Origin: Tubulanus polymorphus
Taxonomy: Eukaryota > Nemertea > Palaeonemertea > Tubulaniformes > Tubulanidae
Reading direction: 5' to 3'
NCBI RefSeq assembly: GCF_964204645.1
Contig: NC_134027.1
Coordinates: forward strand, 3,584,485-3,648,484
Length of the DNA: 64,000 nucleotides
Below are positions 39,201 through 51,500 of the stretch, in pieces; within the stretch, counting starts at the first letter, position 1; each line of letters starts with the position of its first letter. Both the position numbers and the translations under genes were made by a program. Under the pieces are notes generated by a model, which searched no databases, was not told the DNA's origin, and saw only the letters and a list, made by a program, of their open reading frames with translations.

Positions 39201-40469
39201 CCGGTGAAATTAACGCAATTTATCGATTGGAATTCCCCGCAAAGAACTATCGAGTTCGTACTGGGACAGATACTGGAATAGTGTCCGTTTCGTCATCGGT
39301 GATATTAAACCCAGAGAACTCCAACCACGGCTGAAGTTTGCTGTAATTATCGTAATTATAGAATAGTCCATTACTCGGCGATCAATCAATATCAGCGGTT
39401 TATACCGTCTCAATAAACTTCCGTTATTACACACAATGTGAATCTGCTGCCAAGTGAACTAATTTATTTTATTTCCCAACCAAATATTCAAACGTCACCG
39501 CCTAAAATGCCAAGATAACAAAATGTAGAGAAATTCTAACCGCACGCGACACGCGAAGTTGGCCTTTTCGTAGTCCTTTACTTCAGTTCTTCTTTCCAAA
39601 TATCCCAGCTTCTTTTATAACATGACTTGATGTTCACGTACTCTGTCTTATGGTATGAATGTGATCGACTGGGCTTTTAATGTCATAAGTTCTTATCTTT
39701 TTAACTTCACCAGTAATAATAATAATGTTTTATTCGCGATTCAAATTACAATATGAAGTAGCAGGAATAGATACAAAATAATGTAATACAAGACGCTGGA
39801 CGACTGGTAAAGTTAAAATAAACTTATTACCCGAAGGGCCCAGTCACCCCTCACATTCATACCTACACGTTACATGACAAAACATTTATCATTGAAAAGA
39901 TAATAGTTCCATGACATTTGGTACATTAAGCTGTCCAATATTTCCATTAGTATTACACAATCAAATCCTCTATCCTTCCTCGCGTAAAACAAAAAAGAAC
40001 TCAAACGAACCCGTCTTTTATCGATAATGCGCAGGAAAATATCCGTAGTTTATTTGCAAACAACTAGAATAGATTTGTCTCTATTTGAAATCACGGTTAG
40101 GATATAATCATTATGTATAAAAGTATTTTCTCTCCAACAATCTTTTCTTTCAACAATCATGATATCGACTCTGCATCTTTTTGAGGTAGATGAATATGTT
40201 GCTCAGTCCAACTATGATTATATAAAAAACTCTCTTGTATTTGGTTAACAACATGGAATGAATTATTTTTGGAATAAACTACGACACAACTTTTCTTACT
40301 CCGATAATCATTAATAACTTGTATATACAAAATAATATCATCAGGTAAAATAAGTATTTCTCTGCCAGCAGAGTTTTGTAATCATCAAATATATTCTAAT
40401 CTGATGGATGTACATCATCCACAAGTTAATAAGCACCATTTTGACAATTCTGACCAGACGTTCGGACAG
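36272..40469. other. Intergenic, no gene seen
   Basis: About 4.2 kb between two minus-strand genes. It includes the WW/EF-hand promoter and the 3' region of the first DD3-3 gene. A short ATA microsatellite (near 39716) is present. Small open frames lack splice partners and domains. Confidence 0.5.
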
Positions 40470-43400
40470 TTAAATTCGAGTTTGAAATGAACGTTGGAAC
40501 GAAGAGGCGCGACTCTTAATAGCTACCCATTTAGCGGGATATCTACGCAAATAGCAAGTAGTACCAACAACAATGAGCAAAACAACTAGCAATGAAACAA
40601 CAATGCCTACGATCAACCCGACTGGAGACTGCAATCGAGCTATGTAAACCCCTCCTTCACTAACTGCAAAGTTGGCTTCTTGGTTCTGTATTTGCGCGTC
40701 GATTCTCGTCCAAGTTGCAAAATTGTCGGCGTTTGTTCGGTAGATAGCGACGTTGTTTTCCGATCCTGTTAATTTCATCTTCACATTGAAAGTTTTACCG
40801 CTAGCTGTCAGTTTCGTTTGCGGGTGAATAACAATGAAGTTGCTTGCGTAATCGTTACCGTACTGAAATGACAACACAGTCAGCAATAAAACCATTCATA
40901 TTCTACTACTTTGATACCGGGTATGGTATTTCATAAGAATTGTTGCATGTCTGCATTCCTTTAGACTTACTGGCTTTTGTCTCCCCATTTCAGCTATTTT
41001 CTTCTCACCAACAGCGGGAGTCCATTCTTCTAAATGCATTTTCTGCAGAAACACGAACGCACCTCGAGGAACTTGAATATAAGCCCTAAAAGATTACAAC
41101 AACCAAACACGTAATGAAAATAAACATGACATTTTTGAATATTTTTCTTAACTTCATATAGAATTAACATTCGAGATGTGCCTACGAACCTATCACCGAT
41201 AGTCATTGTTCCACCATTCCACCCAATACTGCTGTATTCTGACACAAATGGCACGGAAATGATTTTTCCTTTTTGGCTGCGATTTGAAAAATTGTTATTG
41301 CGCGTACACATGAAATAAGACGTTCCTGTCGATGTAACCTTTTTGGGCCCGAGGTCGAAATATGTTCCAGCATCATCCAGTTCAGAGAGTTCACCACCAA
41401 ACTGATCTGTTATGAAAAATTCAAACATTTTATTCATTCGTTCATCTAAACAGCAACAAATGTTCTAAGAAGTAAATAAACTCATGACTTACGATCTTTT
41501 AGAAATGCAAGTTTAGTTTGTTCTTTTCTAGTCATATCAAGGAAAGTAGCATTGTCAAGATGAGCCGGATAGCTGCGACCCCAGTGCCCGAAAGTGTTAG
41601 CTTTGCGTCCTGCATCTCCTTCGGGATAAGCTTGAACTCTTTGCAGTACAACATTAGAACGATCAGTACCAGCCAGTCCTTGTCCGTCATTGTTATTAGG
41701 GTTGGTGTTTGAACCGGTCCATCTATAAAACGAATCGAGCATTTTGTCAAATAAACAATACATGAAATAACTGGCTACACAGTATTTACAATAAAACCTA
41801 CTGAAAATGCACGTATTCCCCGGCAGCAATCTCCAGTGTATTCGGCACATAATCATATTCTACAGCCGGATAAACTTGCACGATGTTTCCACGTTTTCCG
41901 CGAACATTCACATTACGAATTGTCTTCCCTTCTAAATCATCCGGTCGTTTCTTTATCGCAAACGCGTGACTCCTGCGCGCAAATAAAAAACAGTTATTAA
42001 TTCGGAGTTTCATGTATTCCATATCTAGATTCTGGCCATGTCCTAAAACCACTCACCTATCCTGAAATGTTCGGCCATACTGCGCAGTGTTGATTGCCAA
42101 CTGCAATGGAGCGATACCAGCAAATATTTGAACTGATGGGTTATTTTTGAAAAGGTAGCCCCGTTTTTCAGCATCCGTCTTCTGCAATCCGTAACGTTCT
42201 GATAAATCTAGTTGAGACGCTACACCTCTCTTGGCCTTGTTCAGAGTTGAGTTCGTGCTGCCGTCCCAACCATCAAATTCAGCCGTTGATATATTGTATC
42301 TGTACATTGAAAACATAAACAATGAAAATATTCTGCATCAGATATACGCAAGTCGTAGATACATGAATTCCATGCACTCATCATTTTTGAAAAGATGATG
42401 TAATAATACCTGATTCTTAGAACACAATGTTTACTTTCTATATTCGGAACAGTCCAGTTATAAGTTGACGGATTTCCACCGATTGTGTTGCCAAGATGAT
42501 TATCTCTGGTAAATTCAGTTTCCCTACATTCAGGTGCAGGGATTCCATGAGATGGAGCAAGCTTCCAAACTCCCCTCACACCGTTAGTCCGGTCATTTTC
42601 TGGCCATCTAAATTTCTATTCGATAGACAAGAGCTTCATAGTTACACATTCATTATATACTAGACATGGGTAGAAACCAACGGATCAAATATTGAGGTTT
42701 GCACTTTTACCTTGCAATCGTCCTCATTGTTTGGAATCGATAAGCCCTTATACATATTTTGCCGAAGCACTGTCTCAGGTATGAAACAATAGTATCTTCC
42801 CTTGACATTCTCACTTTCGGTTTCATAATACGGACATCGGCGAGCATCATTAGTGAGTACTGCAACATCCTATAACATAGTTACAGATATAACTGTAACT
42901 GATATAAGGAATAATAAATTCAAGAAGTGATGAATTTCATTTATATACTTACTCTCCAGGGTGAAGGATGCCAGTATGGATAGTAATCTCGCTCTTCAGG
43001 ACATTCATATCCTCTTCTTCTGCCATTTGGATTCTGACGAGTATTCTTCGCTTTAGGGCCTACTTTCTACGAACAAATAATGGAACTCTTCTTAATTTCT
43101 TTACAACACAAACACGAATTCGATCTTATGAAATTATATTACCTGATCAGCAGTAAAGAGACCACCATTACGATTGCGTAAACGGCATTTCAAGTAATGT
43201 TCAAAGTTTTCATTCATACCATATTTAAGATCATTATTACAATCATATCTGGCACATTGGCTCGGATTTTCTGGTATGGTGCTAAAGCAAAATAAAAAAA
43301 TTGTTATTAAGAAGAAAAACAATCGTTTTGCTGGCGGGATTTGACTTGAAAAACCTACCTAACAGTAGACCCATCACGAACATTTTCACCACACATGTAC

Positions 43401-44246
43401 TGAATGATATGCTCACAATGATTGTTTGGGTTATTGCATGAGTGTTGATTTGTCCTAAAATAGCAAGAACTTATTGAACACAAACATTTCATAAAATACT
43501 CGAATCAAAGAAAAAAATTAGAAAGAACCGACTAAGATTTACAATAACAACGTAATTCAAATAAAAATCTCACCACTCAATTGATAATTTTGACCCTTGA
43601 TAAAAGTACATATTTCCAACATTATAGCCCCCTCGATCGTTATTCTGTGAGTCGAACATTCTGAAAATACATCAAGCAAAAAGATAGTTTTACCATATTA
43701 AACGTTTTTATTTCATTTTGATAATGACAATAAAAACAACTTTCATTAATTTTAATAGTTACCTATTAGCGTTATCTCTTGCTCGTCCTTTTTCATCCAG
43801 CCTATTATTACTGCCTCTGAAATAAAATATGAAAATTAGAACTCAATAGGCGTATGAAGAAGTCCGACAGTAATAGTAGTAACACTGACAAATTGTTTTT
43901 TTCTGGTCATACAACCAATATACCATATACAAGTATCTTATGATGTTTTTTTCCTCAGATTTAAAGGACTATATTAATAGGCTAGCATCTGAAACTAAAT
44001 CAAACAGTAACTTTAATCGGTTAGGTACGAGAATTCATACTCGATGAAATATCATTTCATTTCTCAAGCTACGCTATCTCAATACAATATATAGCCAAAG
44101 TGGGCAATCGAATTCAACCTCGGAGAATCGGTCTCCGTTTTATTACTTATAAATGAAAACGAAAAACTTCCATGACTTTACCTCGGATTATGCATGTAGA
44201 TATCAGCTGATACTATTCCTACCAATAACCAAATAAAATTCCACAT
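40470..44246 (-). CDS. DD3-3-like protein, type I membrane form
   Basis: Fourteen exons in phase encode 762 aa: 44182-44246, 43763-43816, 43574-43660, 43359-43454, 43143-43281, 42953-43066, 42711-42869, 42410-42615, 42057-42299, 41802-41972, 41493-41722, 41190-41406, 40971-41085, 40470-40862. A signal peptide ([14 protein letters not shown]) precedes [13 protein letters not shown], the hallmark start of Dictyostelium DD3-3 homologues. Cys-rich blocks follow, including [19 protein letters not shown]. Late motifs [19 protein letters not shown] and [17 protein letters not shown] resemble a cupredoxin fold (inference). The protein then extends past its paralogue with a beta-rich region and one transmembrane helix ([20 protein letters not shown]) plus a basic tail. 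The molecular function of DD3-3 is not established. Head to head with 45761-48824. Confidence 0.93.
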
Positions 44247-45760
44247 TTTAACGTCTATTTCTCGAGATCTAATGAATTAATGAGATACACAATATGAACC
44301 AGGAAGTAAACATTGCTAATTGCCTAATCACACCGGTGTTTCCAGTTCATACGCGTATTACGCCCACAATATAGGACCCGTTTCATTTTCGAATGACACA
44401 AGTTTTGCAATCATACGATTAATCAAAAACACATGTTATGAGAACATACTACAAATGGTTATTTGTTTCATTCGGTTGTTAACATTTTAACGATATACAA
44501 ATATAAAATCTAGGCTTATTAAAAAGTGACTAATGTTCTTAAATTAGAAATAGCTATTGATATTACTGACGTCATATGAAGCGCAAACTTCGATGCGGTA
44601 AGTTAAATTTTTTTCATATTGCAATAATTTTAAACTTTAACAGGGATTAGAAACTAAATAATTCAGTTGGAGTTTAACCAGCAGCAGAATTGTATCTATA
44701 GTAAGGGCAGATTCGTGTTGAAATGATTGTTAATGCGAGATAGACGCGTAGAGCCGTGTTTGTTTACTTTGCGGGGACTATTCTGTTTAACCCCTGGCTA
44801 GTTCCTAGTTCGCACCATTTTGTAACGCGATGAAACTTTGTCTGCAACATCAATTCTTTAGACCCAAACGTATATTTTAATGCATTCTATAGACCCCTAC
44901 GCATATGTTTATGAAATTGATAATTAAACTGCTGGCCTAGAAAATCGTTTTGATCTACCCGTATATAATATGATTATAACTATACGGATATAGCTATAAT
45001 GAAAGTTGCTATTTTTCTATCGAGAATTGATTGTCGGTTTTAATAGTAAATACATATTTTCTGTTTTCACACGTATTTGCCACTTTTTAAGAAAACTTCG
45101 GCAGAATACCAGACGATCTTACAGATGAGATCGGCCTAACGTCCTGTTCCAGGAAACACGGCTAGCTTCTAGACGAACATTAGTCGGGTATATTATTCAT
45201 ACTTGTCATTCGAAAATTAGTCACGTTTCCCTTTTGAATTAGAACGCGGAAATGTAGACAATGTACACAACCATATACGGTCCGGATATAAAATTGTGAT
45301 ATAAATAACCGTTTGTTTGGAACGAGGAAGATTTGTTTTTTGAACGTCATGTTCAATGGCACTCGAATATATAAGCCTTATATGGATTGGTACGTCAATG
45401 ACGCATGCACTGTCATGCGGTATCCTCGCGCGGACAATATTAATAATTAAGCAGTTACAAACGTAATTAGTAACTAATGCCTATAACTATACTGATTTAG
45501 AATTGTATTGAGTACAACACGACTGGTGCCCGATCAGGACCGATGACCACTTTATCTCTTGTCTACCTACAATCATCTCTCGGTCGGCGATTAGATAAAA
45601 CCTGACAAACTATTTGAATCGCACGTTTAATGACCCGGTATCTTACTTAACGGTAGATAATGGAGAACATGAATTTTATCTCAATACAAAGTATTAAATA
45701 ATACCGTTTCAAGTATATATAATTGACTTGATGTTCTTCCTTAGTTTCAGATTTTTCACA
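44247..45760. promoter_or_regulatory. Divergent promoter region between DD3-3 paralogues
   Basis: This 1.5-kb region lies between the start codons of two oppositely transcribed DD3-3 genes. It must hold both promoters. AAGTATATATAATTGACTTG lies about 45 bp upstream of the + strand start and contains a TATA-like core. No other gene is seen. Confidence 0.5.
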
Positions 45761-48700
45761 ATGAATAGAATCATCCAAATCGTGTTGTTTCTGATACCCC
45801 TGTGTTCAGGTGATATATACTTACACAATCCTCGGGGATCAAACAATCGCTTGAACGAAAGATCTGCGAACAGGAGAAATGCCAACAGAGTATTTGATTC
45901 GCAGGTATAGAATCAGCATCAAGATTTCTACTTAAAACGTTTTCGATGAAAACTCTTGCAATTAAAAAACATTTCATTTTTATATCTGTGTTCGTAGAAC
46001 AACAATCGCGGTGGCTACAACGCGGGTGACAAATCTGATACACCAGCTACCACAGAGGCCGAACAGTATTATATGGTATGATAGAGGGAACGTTGTTAGG
46101 GCAATCGATATTTTTCTTTATTTTCATAAGATACGTTGAATTTGATAGATTTTGTAATTTCCTTTAGAAATATTTTCAAAGTGGATCTGCTGGGAAAACT
46201 TTGCTGAATATTGAATGGACTAATCAGCACGGTTGCGGTGGTAATGAAGACACAGATCCCCATAAACAAAACTGCAACATCATTTTACAATACATGTGTC
46301 AATCAGATGCAGGTATTGAAAGTTTATTTCGAAATAAAAGTGTTCGTCGTATGCCTCATAAATATCTGACTTATTCATGATTTCATTATAATCAGGTAAG
46401 TTGGATACATTGAGAAACGGACAAGTGACCACTTCACAAGAGTATACTCCGCCCCCGAAAACTGAGACCATGAAACAACGATCTGCTAGGAAGGAAAAGG
46501 ACGTCGAGACCAATCGAGTCATTCAAGAATCATGGGATTGGTATGATAAATGCTACTCTAGAGAACGCAATAAAGGTGAATAGAAATCGGAAACATTGAA
46601 GGGAATCCAATACAAATACGGTGTATTACGCAAAGTCATCGTAGTCATTTGTTTTTAGGTTTATTCGTTGCCGATCAGATCTTGGCCTCTAGAAGAGGCT
46701 ACAGTCGTGCCATTTCCACCAGGCAAAACCCGAATGGTAACCGTCGCGGTTATGAGTGCCCAGAAGAAAGGGATCATTACCCATATTGGCATCCAACTCC
46801 GTGGAAGGATATAGCTGTTTTAGCGGAGAATGCTTCTATGTGTAGGTACGTCAAAGTATATGGTACACGGACACGATGTGTCATTCATGAATAACTTCTA
46901 CCACACTGTTGATAAGAATGCCCTGATTTTACTTTTTTTTGCGTATAAATTGGCTCTTTCACCTTATTCATTTATATCGATATAGCCATTACCAAAGCAA
47001 TAGTTTCAACGTGAAACCATACGGCGAGTGCGTTGAATTCTACCCAGGTACAAACACCTGGAAAAGAGGAAGTCGCTGGAACAACTTTGCCGAATGTAAA
47101 GTCAATGGAGGAACATGGGTTGATTTTTACAATTACTTAGAAAAGAAACCAGGCGAGTTTGAAAAAGAATATCGCACTCTTTCTGTTTTGTAAAAAAGAA
47201 AAATGAACTGTAACTGGCAACGCTTTCTGTTTTCAGGTGTTAAGAATAAACAGACTTGCGAATCATTAAGCGCGGGTAAAGTAAAGTACATCTGGAAAGT
47301 CCCGTACGATGCAGTTGATCCGATGCAAGAAGAATGTTTAGTAGAGCTAAACCCTCCATCTTGTTCTGGCGCTGGTTGGACCAGGTACGTATAGACATGT
47401 ATATTAGATATTAATGACAAAACGATTTAAACGAATGAAACTATGAAAATGTTCACTAATATACAGATCAAATCATCTTGGTAACGGACGAGAAGGATAT
47501 CCATTAAACTACACATGGGCTCTTCCCTATTTCCCTTCTAACGCAGCGAAACAGTGCGTTTTAAGAATAAGGTAAGTCACTCATATTTTTTTATCGATAT
47601 CGAATTTAACTGAATATAGATAACCGTTTGATAACGTATCTACAGTGAATGCTTATTTTTACGTTCCAGATACAATATTTCTACAGATGATTATGACCCG
47701 TATTTTACTGATTCATCTTACAATTACGACCGGTAGGGGCTACGCATCAATATTTCTATCCATATCTGGTCAGGTGTATGAATTTAAAATATGATAAAAA
47801 TAAAAAAAACTTTTCAGACGTAAAGGGGTAATGTCACCAGTGAAGCAGAACCCATTGGTCGAAGTTGAAAGAGACCACAGTCTACTTAAACTTGCTATAA
47901 ACACGGCGCAGTTTGGACGGACGTTTCAAGACCGAAGCCACGTGTTTGTGTTGAGACCACGGACAGGAAATGGAATTTCCGACCAGCAAACAATTCACAA
48001 CCTTAACGTGAGAGGAAAACGTGGTAATATCGTACAGGTTTATCCCGCTGTTGAATACGACTTTCATCCTAACACATTGGAAATGGAAGGAAATGACGCA
48101 GTACATATTCAGTGGACAGGTAAGTCTTCACATTGGATTTGATTTGAATGAGTAATTCCTTTATTTACAAAGTATGTCTGTACTTTGAGCACACTTTATT
48201 CAATATTTAAATATTAATTTTGTAAAAAAAATTTTACAAAATCACATAATTTTGTAAAATCAAATCATATCGTATGATTGAATGTGTATCATATCTAGGT
48301 TCTAACTCACACAACAACCAGCAGCCTGCTGGGGATGGTCAGGCGGGAGATGCGGGAGAAGGCAAAACAGGTAAATCATTCGATTTCCACTCTCAGGAAT
48401 TTCCTTCGAAAATGCTCCTTCGCTACATCGTGTTGTTTTCGTCTGCTGTTTTATAGGAACTGATCGTAACAACATAGTTCAGATTCGGGATCTCAACGAT
48501 AACTACCCTCTTCCAATTGAAGCGAACACTATGTGGGAAGCTGCTGAAATCGTCTGGATTTACCACGGGAAAAAGGTTTCTGCGCAGAGTCTAGCGCTAT
48601 CGATGGCAACGTCCGGATTTTATCGCTGTATGAAGAAGGCCGACTGCGGTAAAGGATTCACTCCGGACACAAAAACTGAAAAACTAAACAATCTCTTGAA

Positions 48701-48824
48701 TAACGCGCCTGCTTCGTTCGAAGGAGCCATTCTCAAGTTAAAGAAAGGAAAATATCACTTCATGTGCTCGAGAAATAATAACTTCACCAATAGAAGCCAA
48801 AAAGGAACGATTATTGTTTTATAA
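45761..48824 (+). CDS. DD3-3-like protein, secreted form
   Basis: Twelve exons in phase encode 652 aa: 45761-45904, 45998-46075, 46168-46312, 46396-46575, 46659-46845, 46986-47152, 47237-47384, 47467-47571, 47670-47732, 47818-48119, 48299-48370, 48457-48824. A signal peptide ([17 protein letters not shown]) precedes [16 protein letters not shown]. It shares [49 protein letters not shown] and [16 protein letters not shown] with the paralogue at 40470-44246, but ends seven residues after the last motif without a membrane anchor. The first exon fuses what are two exons plus part of a third in the paralogue. The intron 47153-47236 begins with GC (CAG|GCGAGT), which is needed to keep the frame. 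AATAAA signals lie at 49550 and 49849. Confidence 0.93.
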
Positions 48825-49919
48825 TAGTTAATGCCGTGTTATGTATCCCATCCCAATGGTGTCTAATACTGTATGCTGAAATACTTCACTAGTCCCTATA
48901 ATCATTTCGAGGTAATAGGCGTATCGTATGTTTTCAAATGTAATTAGAAGCAGATTTTTTATTTTAGATAGTACATACTATGAATTTACTTAGCATAATC
49001 GAAAAAAGAAACAAAGATACAACGATACGGATTCATCGATCCTCTAAACATACATCTTACTGGTATATGATGCAGTTAGTAAAACTGTAGGCCTACTTGC
49101 TACAAGATATTGGATTATTCTGTATAGGGATAACTCGAAATACATTGGTATTGCGATCATGTTCTGTTCATAAACGCATTATTAATGGGCGCACCTGTTT
49201 GTGAATAACCTAACCATATCTTGTTCATAGTTCGTACATACGATAATTCTTATCTGTGATATATACGTATTCTCGCATATACTCATATTTTCATAGTTTG
49301 TAAATATATTTGCCGATTGTAAATAATGGATCAATACAAATTGTATTCCTCTGGAAGTGACGTAAGTGACTTGGATGCCAGTTGTCCTTTGTCCTAAGAA
49401 GAAAGCTGTTCGTTTAAGAAGTCACGTTGAAGATATTTCGAATGGGTTCAGATCTGACAAAGTGAAATCCACGTTTTCGTATTCTACTCGACCGGTCCTC
49501 CCATGGGAGGCAAAAATCATAGTCTGACATATGGAAATCATTCGTGTTTTAATAAAGACTATCAGTAGACCACCCGCATTGATTAAACGTAGAAAATCCT
49601 ACAATAAGTCCAGAAAAAAGACGGACAATTCTGTAGTATATAAGTGAATATATTATTGAGCGAGGTTTTAGTAATATTCTAATAATAATCGTCAGGCATT
49701 AATTGGTACAATCTTTTCAGTATCTCTACTAAGTCTGCGTCGACATGATTAAATGTAAATTGTATAATCTTTGAAAGACTGATTTATCAAGCATTGACTA
49801 TATTTTCATAACGATATAATACAATCGTTTTCTATAATATCAATTGAATAAAGATTTGTTATATTATCAACTAGTCGTGTTGTATCTATCGTGTTTATCG
49901 ATTCTGGCGTTGCTGTGAT
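48825..49919. other. 3' flank shared by DD3-3 and DM9 genes
   Basis: These two genes converge here. The stretch carries the DD3-3 3' UTR with two polyadenylation-like signals (near 49550 and 49849) and the DM9 3' end. No further gene is seen. Confidence 0.5.
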
Positions 49920-51500
49920 TTACTTTTTCCAGACGACATACGAGTAATCATCAGCGCAGTGTTCAGCGCCACCATGCGAGTAATAGGCACACGTGCTCGC
50001 TGCGTTCGTCTTTCCAGGGATCGTACCGTGAGGCGTGTTAGCAATCACGTGGTAACATACCCCTCCGCCCTGAGTTTGGAAACCTGTTGCCAAGGCTCGC
50101 TTTGGTGCACTTCCTGCCGGCTGGAAAATACAACAGTACTTGTAGTACCACACAAAAAGATCCATTGGCGCGAATTATTATGGAGGGGGTTCTGTAGCCT
50201 TTCCCCGAGAACATTTTTAAATTCAAATTCTGGAGGTTATAAGAGCTCATATTTGAGTAATTTTTTAGTAGATATATGGCCCAAAGTTTTGGGCTATGGA
50301 CAATTCCAGAAGTGTTGACACCACTTCTTAATAAAACAGAGCCGACTTAATGAGCACAATAATTATAAGATTATTGAATAATCTTATAGCTAATTTAGCT
50401 CATTGTTTTTCATTCAGAGGAATTTCTCTTGATCGAAAAAATGCAGCATGAACTTGTGATGGAATAAAACCGTCCACAGAGTTAAAGGCCCACTTGTAGT
50501 ATAAAATGGTTGAATGTGGCACTAAACCAAAGTGCTTTATACAACCGCATTTGTGCCTGCGAATAAGATACTGCCTGATGCACCACTGTCATTGCTTCCC
50601 CTTCATACACAGAATAACGTTTATTATGAGGTTTCAACATGATGTATTTTCAATTATTGGTGCGACATATGTCGCAGTTGTCTAACCAGTGGCTGCGCCC
50701 CTGGTATATATTGAGCAGTATACAAATTCCATTTTAATGGGCAATTATTTTATCTCCAGAATTAGCTGATGAGTGGCTCTTTACGTATTAACATTAGTCA
50801 TGTGGGGCTCGGTGTTATCTGAGTAAACTGGATTATATTTATTTTAACCACTAAAAATCAAACATTTGCAGTATTCTTGTTCAATCATACTGCACTTGAC
50901 ATTTGGGATATATCAACGAAGACAGTCTAAATACCAATGTGAATCAATACATCTTATCATGTCGGAATTTGAACTTCGAGTACAGGCCGGGAAGTTGAGA
51001 TAGACATTTAATTCAATTATTTCTCTGTCATAACATGCATACGTAGGTCTATACGCTGAAAGTTTAGTAATTCATTAATAAAATCATGTAATTACAAATA
51101 ATAAGAATATTTTTTCCTAGTGGTCCAAATGATCCTTGAATAATCTTGATGATTAACCCCCGCAGGATATGATATCAGTTTTTATGATTACGTCGCATCA
51201 GAATAAGTTAAAAGACATAATTTTGGTGTATCTACTACTTACATGAAGTCCAACCTCCGAACTTGCACAAACCCAGTAGAAATCAGATGTCGATTGTTCC
51301 TCGCCGCCATACGGGTAGTAGCATACTCCTTCGAAAACCTTACCCGGAATTCGTCCTAATTCGGGGCTATCAGCTACGCCGAGGTACAGCGGACCAGCAT
51401 CATTCTGATGAGCCAAACAAACCGCATTATCTGGCATACTACCCTCGTTCTTTTCCAGATAGACAGATGGGACACCTGGAACCAAACTCTCAGTCGTCAT
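49920..51500 (-). CDS. DM9-domain lectin (DM9CP-type), copy 2
   Basis: Two exons (51243-51500, 49920-50120) encode 152 aa in phase 0, with no signal peptide. Repeat 1: AVCLAHQNDAGPLYLGVAD, RIPGK, YYPYGGEEQSTSDFYWVCA. Repeat 2: ALATGFQ, VIANTPHGTIPGK, YSHGGAEHCADDYSYVVW. The intron sits exactly where it does in copy 1, between repeats, showing common origin, but is about 1.1 kb against 93 bp. The intron holds a dispersed repeat (50520-50710) and a short perfect stem (ataagattatt). Mannose-type carbohydrate binding and pathogen recognition are inferred from oyster DM9 proteins. It converges with the secreted DD3-3 gene. Confidence 0.9.
50520..50710 (+). repeat. Dispersed repeat, copy B, in DM9 intron
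   Basis: Second copy of the repeat at 26165-26440, same orientation on the + strand. It keeps ACAACCGCATTTGTGCC, AACGTTTATT, CAACATGATG and GGTGCGACATATGTCGCA. It lacks the CCTACGAGC hairpin of copy A. It lies inside the single intron of the DM9 gene on the opposite strand and largely accounts for the intron's extra length. Confidence 0.6.
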
